In this document: positions 11,417 through 22,549 of the stretch, piece after piece
Numbering within the stretch: the stretch's first letter is position 1
Layout of the letters: each line of letters opens with the position of its first letter
Source: Auriscalpium vulgare
Lineage: Eukaryota; Basidiomycota; Agaricomycetes; Russulales; Auriscalpiaceae
DNA: 64,000 bases
Reading direction: 5' to 3'
NCBI GenBank assembly: GCA_019915015.1
Contig: JAHBBC010000008.1
Coordinates: 1,240,001 to 1,304,000, forward strand
Notes under the pieces: generated by a model
Told to the model about the DNA's origin: nothing
Databases searched by the model: none
What the model saw: the letters and a program-made list of their open reading frames with translations, nothing else
Position numbers and translations under genes: made by a program

Positions 11417-13070
11417 CCAGTGCTGCTTGCAGTCGAGAAACGCAGTACGTAGGACTCGATTATTCCAGTGACGCGAACTGCGATGCGAAACGGTACATGC
11501 TGCTACGTTACTCTCTACATATGTTTTTGGCATTTTGTCTCGAACTCGCAGTTATATCGCTCACAGAACGTTTCCCGGCCGTCCTCGAGTCGTATTGTCG
11601 CCGCAGTGCAGCTTAGCGCGTTCAGAAACCATTCGCAGAACCTGAAATTACATCTGTCCAGCCAGCAGCGCGCCTGCCATGGTGCCGGCTCTGAAAGACT
11701 GTCGCTAATGATTGGCGTAAGGACTATAAAAAGGGAATATAACACATGCATGATGGTCCACCCTCGTGAGGTTTCTCATCGCACGCCGGCACGGCTTGGA
11801 AGGACGCATCGGTGGATACGGGCAACGCTGAAAGCTGGTGGGCCAGTCGGCTCTCGCGAGACAGTCTTGCCTTGCATAGTGCAAGGACATATTAACGTCG
11901 CGCACACGCAGCATTTGGAGAATAGCTGCGAGTCGATTAGCACAGGCTGGCTCTCATTAAGACGGGTAGGCGCACCCAGCATTCGTTCATGATTGACCGA
12001 TGTGGAGGAAGCAGCGCAGGCAGACTACGACACCTCCACTACCGACCAAGCGTGTCCACAAAATGCCCTTCGTCCTTGCTTCGTCCCCACGCGATGTTTC
12101 GCGGGTCCAAAGCGCGCGGTCCCACCAACGCTGCCTGCTCGTGATCATGTGTGAAGATAGCGTGTAGTAAGGCGCCACGTGTGAGAGGTGCTGGTGATAA
12201 CGGACACGATGGAGACGACGATGAGAGTCCATATGTCGACTTTCTTTTGTGTTTGTTGCGTGCTCGACCTCTGGCATCCAGAGTTGCCAGAAGTGCAAAA
12301 TATTTGTCCAGAGAAGCGCTGCGCTTCGTCGATACGCTCGATGATATCAATGGGCCGAGATGCGGTTTGACTGCGTCAAAGCAGAATTAGCCAAGTCTCC
12401 ATCGTCATCTCTGCGTTTCGACGGAAATCAGTAAGCTGTACCAGAATAAATGTCTCAATAGACGCACATGTGGCAACGTGGGGCGACGCTATCGTGATAT
12501 CTCGCAAGAGACCCCCGAGTACGAGAGGACATCAGAGGTCGGAGCGGCATTGGAGACCTGAGAACTGCCGAGTATGTTAGCGATGTGCCCTTTAAGTGGA
12601 AGCTTGGATAACCGAGGCTTATCAAAACGCAGTCATGCCTGCCATGCCTTCCGTTGGTAATTTGGGGCGGCACGCTACAAGCGACGAGATACAGCCGTTT
12701 GCCCGGTTCTAAGGCTGGGATCAGGATATGCGGTCTAAGTGTCAATTTTGTAACGGTTCTATCGCATCTGTAAAAACGCTGAACAATGAACTTACCTGCG
12801 AGTATCGCCCAGGCGTATACCAGAGGAGATTGATGAAGACTGGTTCAAGATACAATGCTTGGCAGGTTATCGTACGACGACACTGTTGGTCAGAATGCGT
12901 CCGCCCTGGAGTATTGAAAGGGTCGTTCGGTGACGGGGTGCTTGCCCGCCAGCCGCGAGCAGAGAGTTTGCAACACGCGGGGCGCGTTCCTGAAGCTTGT
13001 GAGTCATAGATGAAACACTTGGAGCGACGGAGGAAGATCAATCACTGCCTGCACAGCCGGGTATTTCAGC

Positions 13071-13281
13071 GGAAATACCGTGGAAATTATTGTAGAAGGA
13101 TTCTACGTATATTACCAGAAATACTGTGAGAGGTATTTTAAGTATTGCATAAGAAACACTAAGGCAGACAAAGGCCCACAGCCGCGAGGTTAAGTATTTC
13201 TTTATGAATACTTTACAGTATTTCCAAGGTTTTTCTCGTCAAATACTTACAGTCTTTTTACAGTTTTTCCACAGTATTTCT
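13071..13281. mobile_element. MITE-like element with ~35-bp imperfect terminal inverted repeats
   Basis: The left end (ggaaataccgtggaaatta) and the reverse complement of the right end (agaaatactgtggaaaaac) match over roughly 35 bases with substitutions. Internally the word GTATTTC or GAAATAC recurs six or more times. The element is about 210 bp, AT-richer than its surroundings and has no coding capacity. Its target-site duplication was not resolved. Confidence 0.55.
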
Positions 13282-13544
13282 TGGTGTGCCACTTGACCGC
13301 GCAGGCAGTGAATGAGACGCCGCCATGAGGCGCGCGCGAGATCGCGGACGGGGAACCGTTTCCACGAAGAGTCGAAACGAATCCCGTCGATGACTGCGTG
13401 TCTCTCAACTCCCAACGACCATCATAGACTCCGCTGCAGGTGTCACTGCGACCGGTAAGAACCTTTTGGATCCATTGCCACATACACAAGCTCAGCTTTG
13501 TCTCAGGAATCATGTACAGGGATCATAGTTGCGGTGATGGATGG

Positions 13545-13910
13545 CCGGCAGCGCCTGCTTACCCTCGAGCATCACCTGCAAAGACGAACGTCGACAGGGA
13601 CCCTGCTCGCCATGAATTGCAGCGCCAGGCAACTCACACGAACGATTGGCTCCACTCTGATCCCGATTCGAGGCGGATTGACCGCTGGCAGGCAGCGCCT
13701 GGTTACCTTCAAGGATTTCCCGTAGAGACCCCTGCTAGCGATATATTGCAGCGCTGGGTAACTCACGATGGGCGCCCATATAATCCCTATAATATGCGAA
13801 GTGTGTGCGAGCCGGTAGCGCGTGCTTACCCTCGAACATCATCTGCAAAAACGAACGACGACCAAGATCACACTGCATTGCAGCGCAAGCCACCAAGCCG
13901 CGTGTTCACG
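13545..13910 (-). repeat. Three tandem exon-like units (~120-140 bp)
   Basis: Three related segments at about 13545-13650, 13682-13770 and 13810-13910 each contain GGCAGCGCCTG(C/G)TTACC-like text, a shared CC(T/A)GC(A/T) centre and GCAGCGC...AACTCAC-like text. Read on the minus strand, each has a GTGAGT donor-like and a CAG...GGTAA(C/G) pattern. They could therefore be tandemly duplicated short exons with flanking intron ends. No gene model could be completed. Confidence 0.4.
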
Positions 13911-14011
13911 AACCAAACTGAGATAATAAAAGGTATGATTCCCGAATGACTACCAATAGACGCTAATATTGCCGAATAGTCATACCACCTATCCAGCAGA
14001 TTGATCCTCTG

Positions 14012-15805
14012 ATGGCGCGCGGCAATCACACCGAAATGCCTCTTCACAGTGAGAACGCGCATGAGAAGGCAGACGACTCGCAGCGCGAGGAGCCAAAAAA
14101 CTGGTTGACAGCCCACAGCCCGCGCAAAGGTCAGCGTGTTTGGATAATTACGAGCCGGATGTTAACATCGACGAAAAGAGGCACCACTTCCTGTCGTCAG
14201 AGTTCAAGACGATTCGAATAAACGTGCGGATGCGACGGGCTCTCGTACCAAGACGATATTGCCACCGACGACACTGCCAACAGTTGAAGCCAAAGTCCAG
14301 GCTGCGTCGGTGGAAGACGAGCCCACGCCCGTGCTAAAGCTGAAGCGCAAGCAGGCTGAGCTCACAGACAAGGCCAATGCAAAAGAGGGTGCTAAAGACG
14401 ACGAGCTGCATGCAAGCAAGCGGACAAAGCACGCGCCAAAAATCCGCAGACGCCCGACGACCGGGAGAAGATAGAGGGACCCGCAGACATCTGGGAGGCG
14501 GTTCAGTCTGGAGCTTTCAAAGAGAGAGGCGTGCCCGCGGTGAGTAGTATCAGAGTATCTTCCGTGCCGGAGTGAGCCAACATTGTGCTCGTAGATTCGG
14601 CCACTGTCGCGGGAGGGGCTGCGGGACCGACGCCGTCACAAGCGAATGACGCTCCGGAGACGCGGCCCACAGCAAATGGACAGCGCAAGGCACTAACGCC
14701 GGACGAAAGCGTTATAGAGACAGAAAGTACGGGCGCTATAGAAGCACAAACAATTGGTGAAGTTGAGCGGCAGGCCGAGGAAAATGCCAGGAAGAAGGCA
14801 AAAGACAAGGGGAAACAGCAGCAAAAGGTTGCGTAAATGGCTTTCAAATTGTGAGCTGTACGCTAACTCGTGAGCAGCATGCACGCCCGCCGTGCCGGTC
14901 GAGGATTTGGACGAGCTTTTGGATGTACCGGTGGGAGATGCAATCGCGGATGAGAACATGCAGTTGCTGCTGCAAGCCTCGCGGAAGATGGACTCGGAGC
15001 TGCTCCATGCTAGCGCATCAACTTCCCAGGTCACCGTCAAATCCCTCCCCATGCCTGGCTCCTCCACGCTATTGAACGAAGCGGTCGAGGCGGAAGGGCC
15101 TCCCAGAATGGCCAAGGAGAATGTGGAATCGACTCAAAGGCGCGAGGGCTTGTGGACCATACTCAAAGGGTTGCAGGCGACGGCGGGCGAGCTAACAAAG
15201 ACACTCGTATGGCTCTTGCACAAGGAACAGGACCAGGATACCGCATTGTCGGATGAAGGGATGGAAGGTGAACGGCCTCGCCAGGTTTCCTTGCAGGCGC
15301 GGGCGGTGAAACCTGATATGTCACACCGCGTATCTATTTCAACGGCGGGCCGGTGCCTCCTGGGCCTTTACCGTTTCCACGGAAGGGCGATATGGAACAA
15401 AGACAGCAGGTCTCCGAAGACGCATGGCGCAACTTGTCCGCCTGGCAAGTCAGTTATGCGCGTGCGCTTTATGAGCACCTAAAGCGTATCGTGGACGATA
15501 TCCTAGCAGGCAGAGATGCGTACAATGACCTGTGGTGGGAAGAGCTGGAAGTCATCAACGAGGAGCATGTGAAGTGGCTTAATGGTTGCTGGCGCTCGGG
15601 GTACTTCCCACCTGCGATGGGCTCGCGGGTCGCGGAAGTCGAGGACGCTAACCGGCACGTTAGGCACCCGCCGGATGAGGAGGAGAGTGCGGATGAGGTT
15701 CCAATCAAGGAGGGTGATCGGTCCGCGGGGAAAACGAAAGAGAAAGGGGGAACAGGGGGCGACGCGAGAGAGGACGGGAGCGAGGTGTACCGGATGCGCG
15801 GGTGA
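14012..15805 (+). pseudogene. Damaged multi-exon gene, unknown family, charged protein
   Basis: A run of plus-strand exons with protein-like translation. The first part is rich in K, E, D and A (about 14211-14520). A segment with VETES...EVERQAEENARKKAKDK at 14588-14829 is followed by a GT-AG-like intron. A longer exon from about 14881 (VEDLDELLDVPVGDA, then GLWTILKGLQATAGELTKTLVW) continues into a C-terminal exon to 15805 containing WRNLSAWQVSYARALYEHL and WWEELEVINEEHVKWLNGCW. The N-terminal half looks disordered and coiled, and the tryptophan-rich end may be a folded domain. I do not recognise it. The frame breaks at the A-run 14438-14442, where one extra A would restore KNPQTPDDREK, and again near 15320. 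It is either a pseudogene or carries base-call errors. Confidence 0.5.
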
Positions 15806-16631
15806 AAGTAAGCATGGGCCATTGTACAATAGTGCTAGTACTCTGTGGCAAGGCGCTGATCGTCTGTAAACTTTGGAGTTGCGCTAGGGTATCGGGGGCA
15901 TTCTCGCAGGTAAGGGCGGCCCGAATACGTCAAAGAAGACAAAAACGCAGCTGCAATTTGGATATACATTACAGCGCATACATAGTTTCCGATGTTGACA
16001 CAGCGCTCCCCGAAACAGGAGCGAGTCATCGCATCTGCGTGGCAAATTATTATTGTCAGCGATTCCTTGCCGCCGCATCCGGAAAATGCCGTAGAAAGGG
16101 TGTACCTACGTATATGCCCCAGAGTATCCTGGAGGAGGTTGTTGACCTTTGGTTCAAAATCCATACCAGCGCAGTGCTCCGAGGGAGTAGCAAGCGATGC
16201 GGTCGACCAGGCTGCTGGAGTATCAATCACGGGGCAGTTCAGTGACGGAGTACCAGTGGTATGTTTGGAAGGCAAGCATCGGATCTCGATCAGCGTACAG
16301 CCAGACGAATAGCGCATTCTGCGCACCTGTATTGTACCGTCCCGCTACTAAGACATCCCGTCTTTCGTTGCTGATGACAGTGTGTGCCCACCGCCGTGTC
16401 GAGCTCGCTCTGCGCTGGCAGAACAAAGTAGAGTCGGCCATCTCTGGACCCGGAGGCCGACTTGACCTGCCCGCGTCTTCCCAAGAGTCCTGCAGCTCTC
16501 TGGTCAGTCGTAAATGAAGCCACGAGAGACTAAGTAGACACAGTGCGGGGATGAAGAGACGAACGGTGACGACGGGAGGGACCAAGGACCATCGGCGATT
16601 GGCAGATCAGTCGACCGGCTATCCGAAATCC

Positions 16632-16816
16632 CACGTGACTGCGACGCGCACAACACGCCTTTCCGCGCTGTTTGGCTGATAGCCTGCATCCAAACACCGC
16701 GGCGTATATAAGACCGAGCTCGCAGCGCACATGTCCCGCAGTCCTCATTTCTCCTGCCCACCACACGACGCGCTAAGACCCATGGACCCGTCTCATCGCC
16801 CACCGCTCCTCACCAT
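16632..16816 (+). promoter_or_regulatory. Promoter cassette copy 5, plus strand
   Basis: Plus-strand copy with CACGTG (16632-16637), GTTTGGC...CCAAACACC (16668-16699), TATATAAG (16705-16712) and an ATG at 16814-16816 in CTCACCATGGCCTTTTC. The mini-exon MAFSLDE ends at a GTCCCG sequence that could be a weak donor. No intact gene follows. Confidence 0.7.
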
Positions 16817-19800
16817 GGCCTTTTCTTTGGATGAGGTCCCGCGTCGTACGTCCTCGCCTCTTGTATAGCTGGTGCTGCGCTTCTAACATCATTTCAAGTG
16901 ACGCCGACTCCATGTGATTCGAAGGCCTGTCAACTCGGCACAATCGCAGCTCAGGCGAACGCATAGTTTCCACAAAGTGCGTTCACATTGTGCACTTTCT
17001 ACGCATTCTGAGTGTCGCTTGGCAGTGGTGTGAAACGCAAACTACCATCCAGAAGCTAGAGCGGCTAAGATACCCGTATTCTTGCATCATCGAGTGTCGG
17101 ACGTGTATAACGGACTTTTTAATCTGCACATGAACATATAGCATACGGTCTTCATAGAATGACACGACTTTCAATCTATGCTAACATACGCGCGGCCGCT
17201 TTCTACGTGGGTGTTTCAATACGGGGATGTAAGGGATGATGCGGTGATGAATTATCGCATACGCTGCGTGCGAGACTAGCCTACATATACCTAATTACAG
17301 ACCGCAGGCGACGCACGCTACGGGAGCCTTGTCGACGCCCATTCCAGATCAGAAGGAAACGGTCCGCGCGTCTGAAGAGCAGCCCTTGACAATCGCCTGT
17401 ATACGGTGAGGTTCAGCACGCTGCCGCTCTGAACAACCCAGCCCCGGAGCGTACCTCACGCCCATCAGCCATCAATTGCGTCGCAGTCGCTGAGCTGCAG
17501 CATATATCCCGCGCGCATATACACGCCATCCCGCACAGTATCTCCAACGACGGGCAACATCAATGGCTCGCGCGGCCAGGGCCCTGCGCCAGTCAGCAGC
17601 CGGCATCGCAGGGATAGCACGCCACTCACAGGCTGCGGATAATGACGTCTACATCTTGAGCCTAGTCGGCGAGGACGTCGATGGGAAGCGACCCAGACAA
17701 TGGCGTGCGCGTTAGTTTACTGTGCCACGTCATTGACGACATTCCTGAGGCGGCGCGATGGGAGCGCGCATTGGACTGAGGGGAATCAATGCCCAGCGCG
17801 GTGATGAAGAATGCGGGGAGGACAAACGTGGGGGGCACTGACCGACGGCCAGCTTGAGCTCTCAATGTTCATCGTAGATTGGGAGGTGACGATGTACCGC
17901 GCCACATGCATCCTGCGAGAGCAAGCGCTGCGGTAGTATCATTGACGTCAGCGCTGTGTCGCTGTCTGAGGAAAAAGATACCCACCGCACCGCTGAGAGC
18001 GTTATCCACGTCACCTTTGCTGGGGCTCGTATTTGAGATTGAAGACAATTTCACGGGCGCGTCGGCTCGGGATTGTCGGTAGTACTCGGGGCGTTGATGT
18101 TTGGAACAGTACATGCAACGTCGAAGGGCCCGCAGAGACCGGCTATGGGGACAGATGGCCATCGGGGCATGCGATGTTGATAAGCGCTTGGAAGGTGACG
18201 TTGTGCTCACGGGGACACCGCCCGCAGCGCATTTATAGAGAGCGAGCTCTGCGGGAATATGGTGATTACATTCAGCGCTGAACTGTCATACGAGGGAGAT
18301 GACCGCGCGCCAGCGACTGCCCACTTCCCACTGCCCACCGCTCTTTGCTTGAATCATGGCATCTTTTCCCGGACTCGAGCTTGACGAAAATCTCGCGGGA
18401 GCTTCGTCGAGTACCCAGTGCATGTGCGCGGTTGTCAATGTCGATGAGCAAGAACGGTGGAAGAATGCGCAGAGGCTGCCGCGGAGATAGCCGGCATCGC
18501 TTTCTCACGCCGCGCTCGACTTCTGCTCCTCGACGTCTTCGAGCCAACGACCGCTTCACCCTGTCGACAGCCACCAACCACCTACCATGCACTTCTTCCT
18601 TGAGGCCTCTTCTACGGCGAGCTGGCGACCAACGCAGCACTGCGCAAGCTCGGCACGGACGACTCGAACCGCTCATACGTGGCGCCATCTAGCGAACATC
18701 TGGGTGGATCGCAGTGTACTTCAGGCTGAAATTTGGTTTGTGGGGGCTCGGTAAGGTGCGCATTGCTCGCATCCTTTGACCGATCTCAGACTGACCAAAG
18801 ACGGCTGGGATTTGAGCCGAGTGCGTCACTGTCGGTGCTGTGGGGTTTGTACTTATTCAGTTCACCTCGGCCGCCTTCCGGGTCTCATCCCTCCGTCTCA
18901 GGATAACCAATGCGCGTCCAGGATGCCCTTGGAGATGCACACGTGCCCGGACCGAGGTGTAATGCCTTTGAAGACCGCGGTCTCCCCCGGATAGCAGCGC
19001 GCTGAACCCGAACGACGCAGATACATAGATGCAAGAACGGGCACTGTGGTAGCGGTGGTTCTACTCTGCTGCGTGGACTAGCAGGAGGCTTGTGTGGCGT
19101 TCGCGACGGTACCAGCCCGCAGCGCTTACAGGTGCGTCTATTCTCCGTTGCAGGCGACTCGCGCTCACGTTCTCGTCTTCCACCCACTTTCAGATTGGCT
19201 GTACGTGCGCCATACCATTCCTTCAACTCTCGCCGAGTGCGCGACCTTTTAGCGGGTCATATCGACTCTCTGCCTGAGGCTCTCAATGTGCGTGCGTCCC
19301 AAAAAGCCTCACGGTGCGCTTCATCTACGTCTTACAGCGCGCCCTACGGACCACCGTCCACATCGAGGCGGCTGGGGCCTCTGGTCTAGGCGCGCTTTCC
19401 TTTCTGTCTACTCCTCGCGCGCTGCTGATTTTCTTTACAGATACAGATGCTATGGGCGCAAACTCGTCTCTCAGACGACAATAGAGTCGTTGTTCCTTTG
19501 CGGACTTCGCTTCCCCTTCTCTGCATGTACCTTGCGCTACTTGTAATATCATTTAGACCTTCATAATCAGAGCGCGGATGAGTCATCCGGCTGCCGCTCT
19601 TTGGCGAGAATTGCACGGATCGTCGTCGAGTGCGATAGCAAGCGATGTGATGCATTGACAAGTACGAGTACTTCATTGACTACATCTACAATGATGCGAG
19701 AATACGGCTTCAGAACACTGTTCAGACCTCACGGCTTCGGCTACGAAATATCCAATACATTACTCAGTTGAGCAGATTGAAGTCACAGATGAAGTGACAT

Positions 19801-20196
19801 ACTATGTTAATTTCGATATGAGGATATGGGGCGAGCCTGCAATTGTTGAACAACCCTGGCTTGTGAGGAGACAGATCAGACTCACAAAGATGAGCCTAAC
19901 ACTCCAATTCGATGTGAAGAGTGTCCCATCCCAGAGCAGTGGCTGGTCCGGACGCTGTTGGTTTGTCGGGACGAGCTCGCACATTGGGACTCAGAGACTG
20001 GGGCAAGACGACCTGGATCAGGCTCCCGGTTTTGGACTGGAATACGGCGAAGACAAGGGACAATACACATACAGTCACTAGGCGGGAAATGACCCAGTCG
20101 ATCTACGGAGCGCATGATCAGTAACCTGACTCTATCGGATGGCGGGATACGTACAGGTCACCGAATCCTGGGGCGCGTCGAGAGAGAGACAAAGAC

Positions 20197-20363
20197 CATG
20201 AGGAGGAGCGGGCACCCTCGAGGATGGGTCATGGTGGGAGGAAGAGAGCAGGCGTTTCGGTCTAGGGTCGCTCTTTGGGGGTTTATATACAGGGCGGCGT
20301 GTTTGGCTCTAGGCATGGAGCCAAATAGCATGGCAGGGCGCGTTGACGCGTTGACGGCACGTG
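20197..20363 (-). promoter_or_regulatory. Promoter cassette copy 6, minus strand
   Basis: CACGTG (20358-20363), the TTTGGCTCC...AGCCAAACAC dyad, GTATATAAAC at 20281-20290 and a start codon at 20199-20197 (MVFVSLSTRPRIR...). The block GATGCGAGAATAC lies at 19690. Downstream coding is decayed. Confidence 0.65.
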
Positions 20364-21738
20364 CGGTTCGGCACCGTGGGCGGCCAGCGCCTACCCCGGC
20401 TCGCTATCTCTCTCAACAGCAACGACGCTCGCCTCTTTTTCCCGGTCCCGGTATCATTTCCTCTGCTCAGGCTGCTATGGCCTCTATATGCATGGATAGT
20501 AGAGAATGCGACCCATCCGCACCAAGCACTCGAATTCGCGCCGACTGGATCGAGCCAGTACGCTCTGTGCGGCCAATGGCCGGACGGCCAGCTGGAATGA
20601 TCTTGCAATGTACTCTCGTCCGGACGATTCTTATAGTCGCTGTGGATGCATACGGCGCTGGTAACGTGCTGGATTCCAGGTCCGTTGCTTCAACGCCGAA
20701 AAGAGCCGTATTCAGCTGACGCCTCGCTGGCCCCGCAGCACTAGTACTCTTGGTGGAACACTCAGCAACACCCGTTTTGCTGGTGGGCCTGAGGACGACA
20801 TTCCGAAACCTCTCCGTGGACGAGGGCGAGCGCCGAAGCTTTGCGGTGTGCTCACGCTGCACCTCAATGCGTCGACACGGGACACCAGGAATCGGGGGCG
20901 CTGAAGAGACTGCAGGCTTATTGGAGAGAGGCGGATCCTGCGGGGTGACTTTCTGGGGTGCAGAGACCTGCCAGGTATGTCGTTCACGCTGCTTGGATGT
21001 GCCCGTGTCTGAACACCTGCCTTGCCCCGACGGATGCCCCAGGATGAAGCCTGGAAGCCGGGTCACGAACCGCTCCAGCGCCACTACACTTTCGACGCAA
21101 GACGGAACGCGATCTTGGTCCCTGTCGCACGCGTCCTCCCCATCCCATTTTTTGATGACACGTTGATGTGGTGCGGGAGAGAATCGACAAGTAGGTCGCC
21201 ATTTGCCCGCTGTGATTGTGGCACTCTCTTACACGAATCCCTACCTTGCAGTGACCTGCACGCAGCGAGTGAAATATCGGAATTGGATGGGGCTATTGGG
21301 AAGCATATGCTCGGTGCGCGGTATATGCGTCTTGTATGTGGTTTCCCTGACGCCACCGCATGCATACCTGATTATAGCCATCGACCCGAACAACCTGCGT
21401 CCGATGCACATCATCTACTAGTTGTCGACTGTACCTGCGCCGTCCGGACCTCGGGCGCTGCATCACAGTGCGCATAAAATCTCCGTTACGTCTGCACGCT
21501 TATGTCTGACTTGCATTCCAGATCTCGTATTTCTCGATACTTTGCGCCTGCCCAAGCCCGGGAAGGCAACGCTCCCTTTGCTTGGCCTCCGACGTGCCGC
21601 CCAGCGCGTCCCGACCATGGTTACCTACGTGCCCCAGGATACCTTCAAGCGCGAGGCGGCACGTCATATATATGCGCACATGTCGCCAGATTATAATGAT
21701 ACATGGGCTTGACGAGCGTGAAACTATGGGCACTATAC

Positions 21739-21766
21739 TATGGCAAGTATACTGTAAAAGTATTCC
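21739..21766 (+). repeat. Left terminal inverted repeat of element 1
   Basis: The 19-bp core TATACTGTAAAAGTATTCC (21748-21766) is identical to three other copies (34688-34706, 34718-34736, 52082-52100). The preceding TATGGCAA (21739-21746) is matched only by the outer end at 52102-52109, so the outermost ends share a repeat of about 28 bp. Confidence 0.85.
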
Positions 21767-21779
21767 AGATTATCGGCTC

Positions 21780-22060
21780 AAATCCGCACATGTTTGCAAC
21801 GCAGCAATATATACACAGGCTGTCGGATATGAATTTAATACACGCAAGCAATGTCTGACAGAGTTATTTTGCACATGTCATATGAAACCAGCAATTGACA
21901 CAGGTGTTTGCCGCGGCAAAGACGCACACAGGTTCCGAATGAGCTCTTAGAATTAACACAGGTTCTGTATGCAGGGAAATTACACAACAGTGAAAGAAAT
22001 AAGACTCAAAGGAAAGAACACAATGAGATATTGACACAGCTCCATCAATTGATGCCCCTA
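21780..22060 (+). repeat. Subterminal motif array, element 1 left end
   Basis: About ten copies of a motif close to A(T)NCACAGGT, spaced 20-35 bp and mostly in the same orientation (e.g. atacacaggct, gacacaggtgt, acacacaggttc, taacacaggttc, gacacagctcc). It matches the arrays at the other three ends. It is a likely set of binding sites for the element's transposase, by analogy with subterminal sites of plant and fungal DNA transposons. Confidence 0.7.
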
Positions 22061-22549
22061 GATAAGCGCAGGCAGCGAGGACCGCGTAGGAGACATCCTG
22101 TCGGAACTGCCGCTTTGGGCCCAGCTCTAAAGCCTAAGTATGTCGCTTGCTTCTTTGCTTCTCAGGGACGGCTACTCAGTCGCATCTTTACCTTCATTCT
22201 TATCCTTCTATAACTACCCTTACCGGAGCATTGTCTGAGTCTCGAACCAGTCTCAAACCCACTGATCCCTGACCTCTCCTGTCTATCTGTCGGACATGTC
22301 TCTGTGGGAAAACCTCGGGCGGACCTTTCATACTGGTGAGATTCCACCAATTCATTTAGCTGGCCCGGTCAGTTAGGTCGGCTCAAGGAGAGGGCAGCTT
22401 GAGGAGAGTGCAGGACTGTTTGTCCGGCACAAACAATGTCCCTTATCACGCGGCATCCCCATCTCTGAAAACTTCGCACTGCTCCTTTCCAGCCGTGCAC
22501 CCCACACACCAGCCAACTGCATCTTCTCCACTCCTCCTTCCAGCCAAAC

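Larger units (their letters stand above)
3959..13070. other. Region of decayed family copies; no intact gene seen
   Basis: Between the promoter cassettes the sequence is GC-rich and full of chance open frames on both strands with arginine- and serine-rich translations. I could not thread any of them into exons with consistent splice sites. Shared short blocks (GGCAACGCCTTCGGAC at about 2.92 and 4.73 kb; GATGATGCGAGAATAC-like at 5.27, 6.98 and 10.93 kb) show common ancestry. Around 9.18-9.31 and 10.23-10.40 kb the sequence is unusually rich in TACTC/GAGTA words and shares GTCCGAGTAGCTGA-like text, perhaps a small unrecognised repeat. Confidence 0.4.
15806..21738. other. Gene-poor stretch with decayed family copies
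   Basis: Contains promoter cassettes 5 and 6. There is also a possible further degenerate cassette near 18.23-18.36 kb, with TTTATAG and an ATG at 18356 giving MASFPGLELDEN and a stop after 44 codons. I found no exon chain with consistent phase. Long open frames here (for example about 200 codons near 20.1-21.1 kb on both strands) are GC-driven and overlap each other, which argues against real coding. Confidence 0.35.

Noticed and set aside
20114..21166. Several 138-205-codon open frames on both strands
   Set aside because: They overlap each other and promoter cassette 6, with no domain, no consistent splice structure and low-complexity composition.
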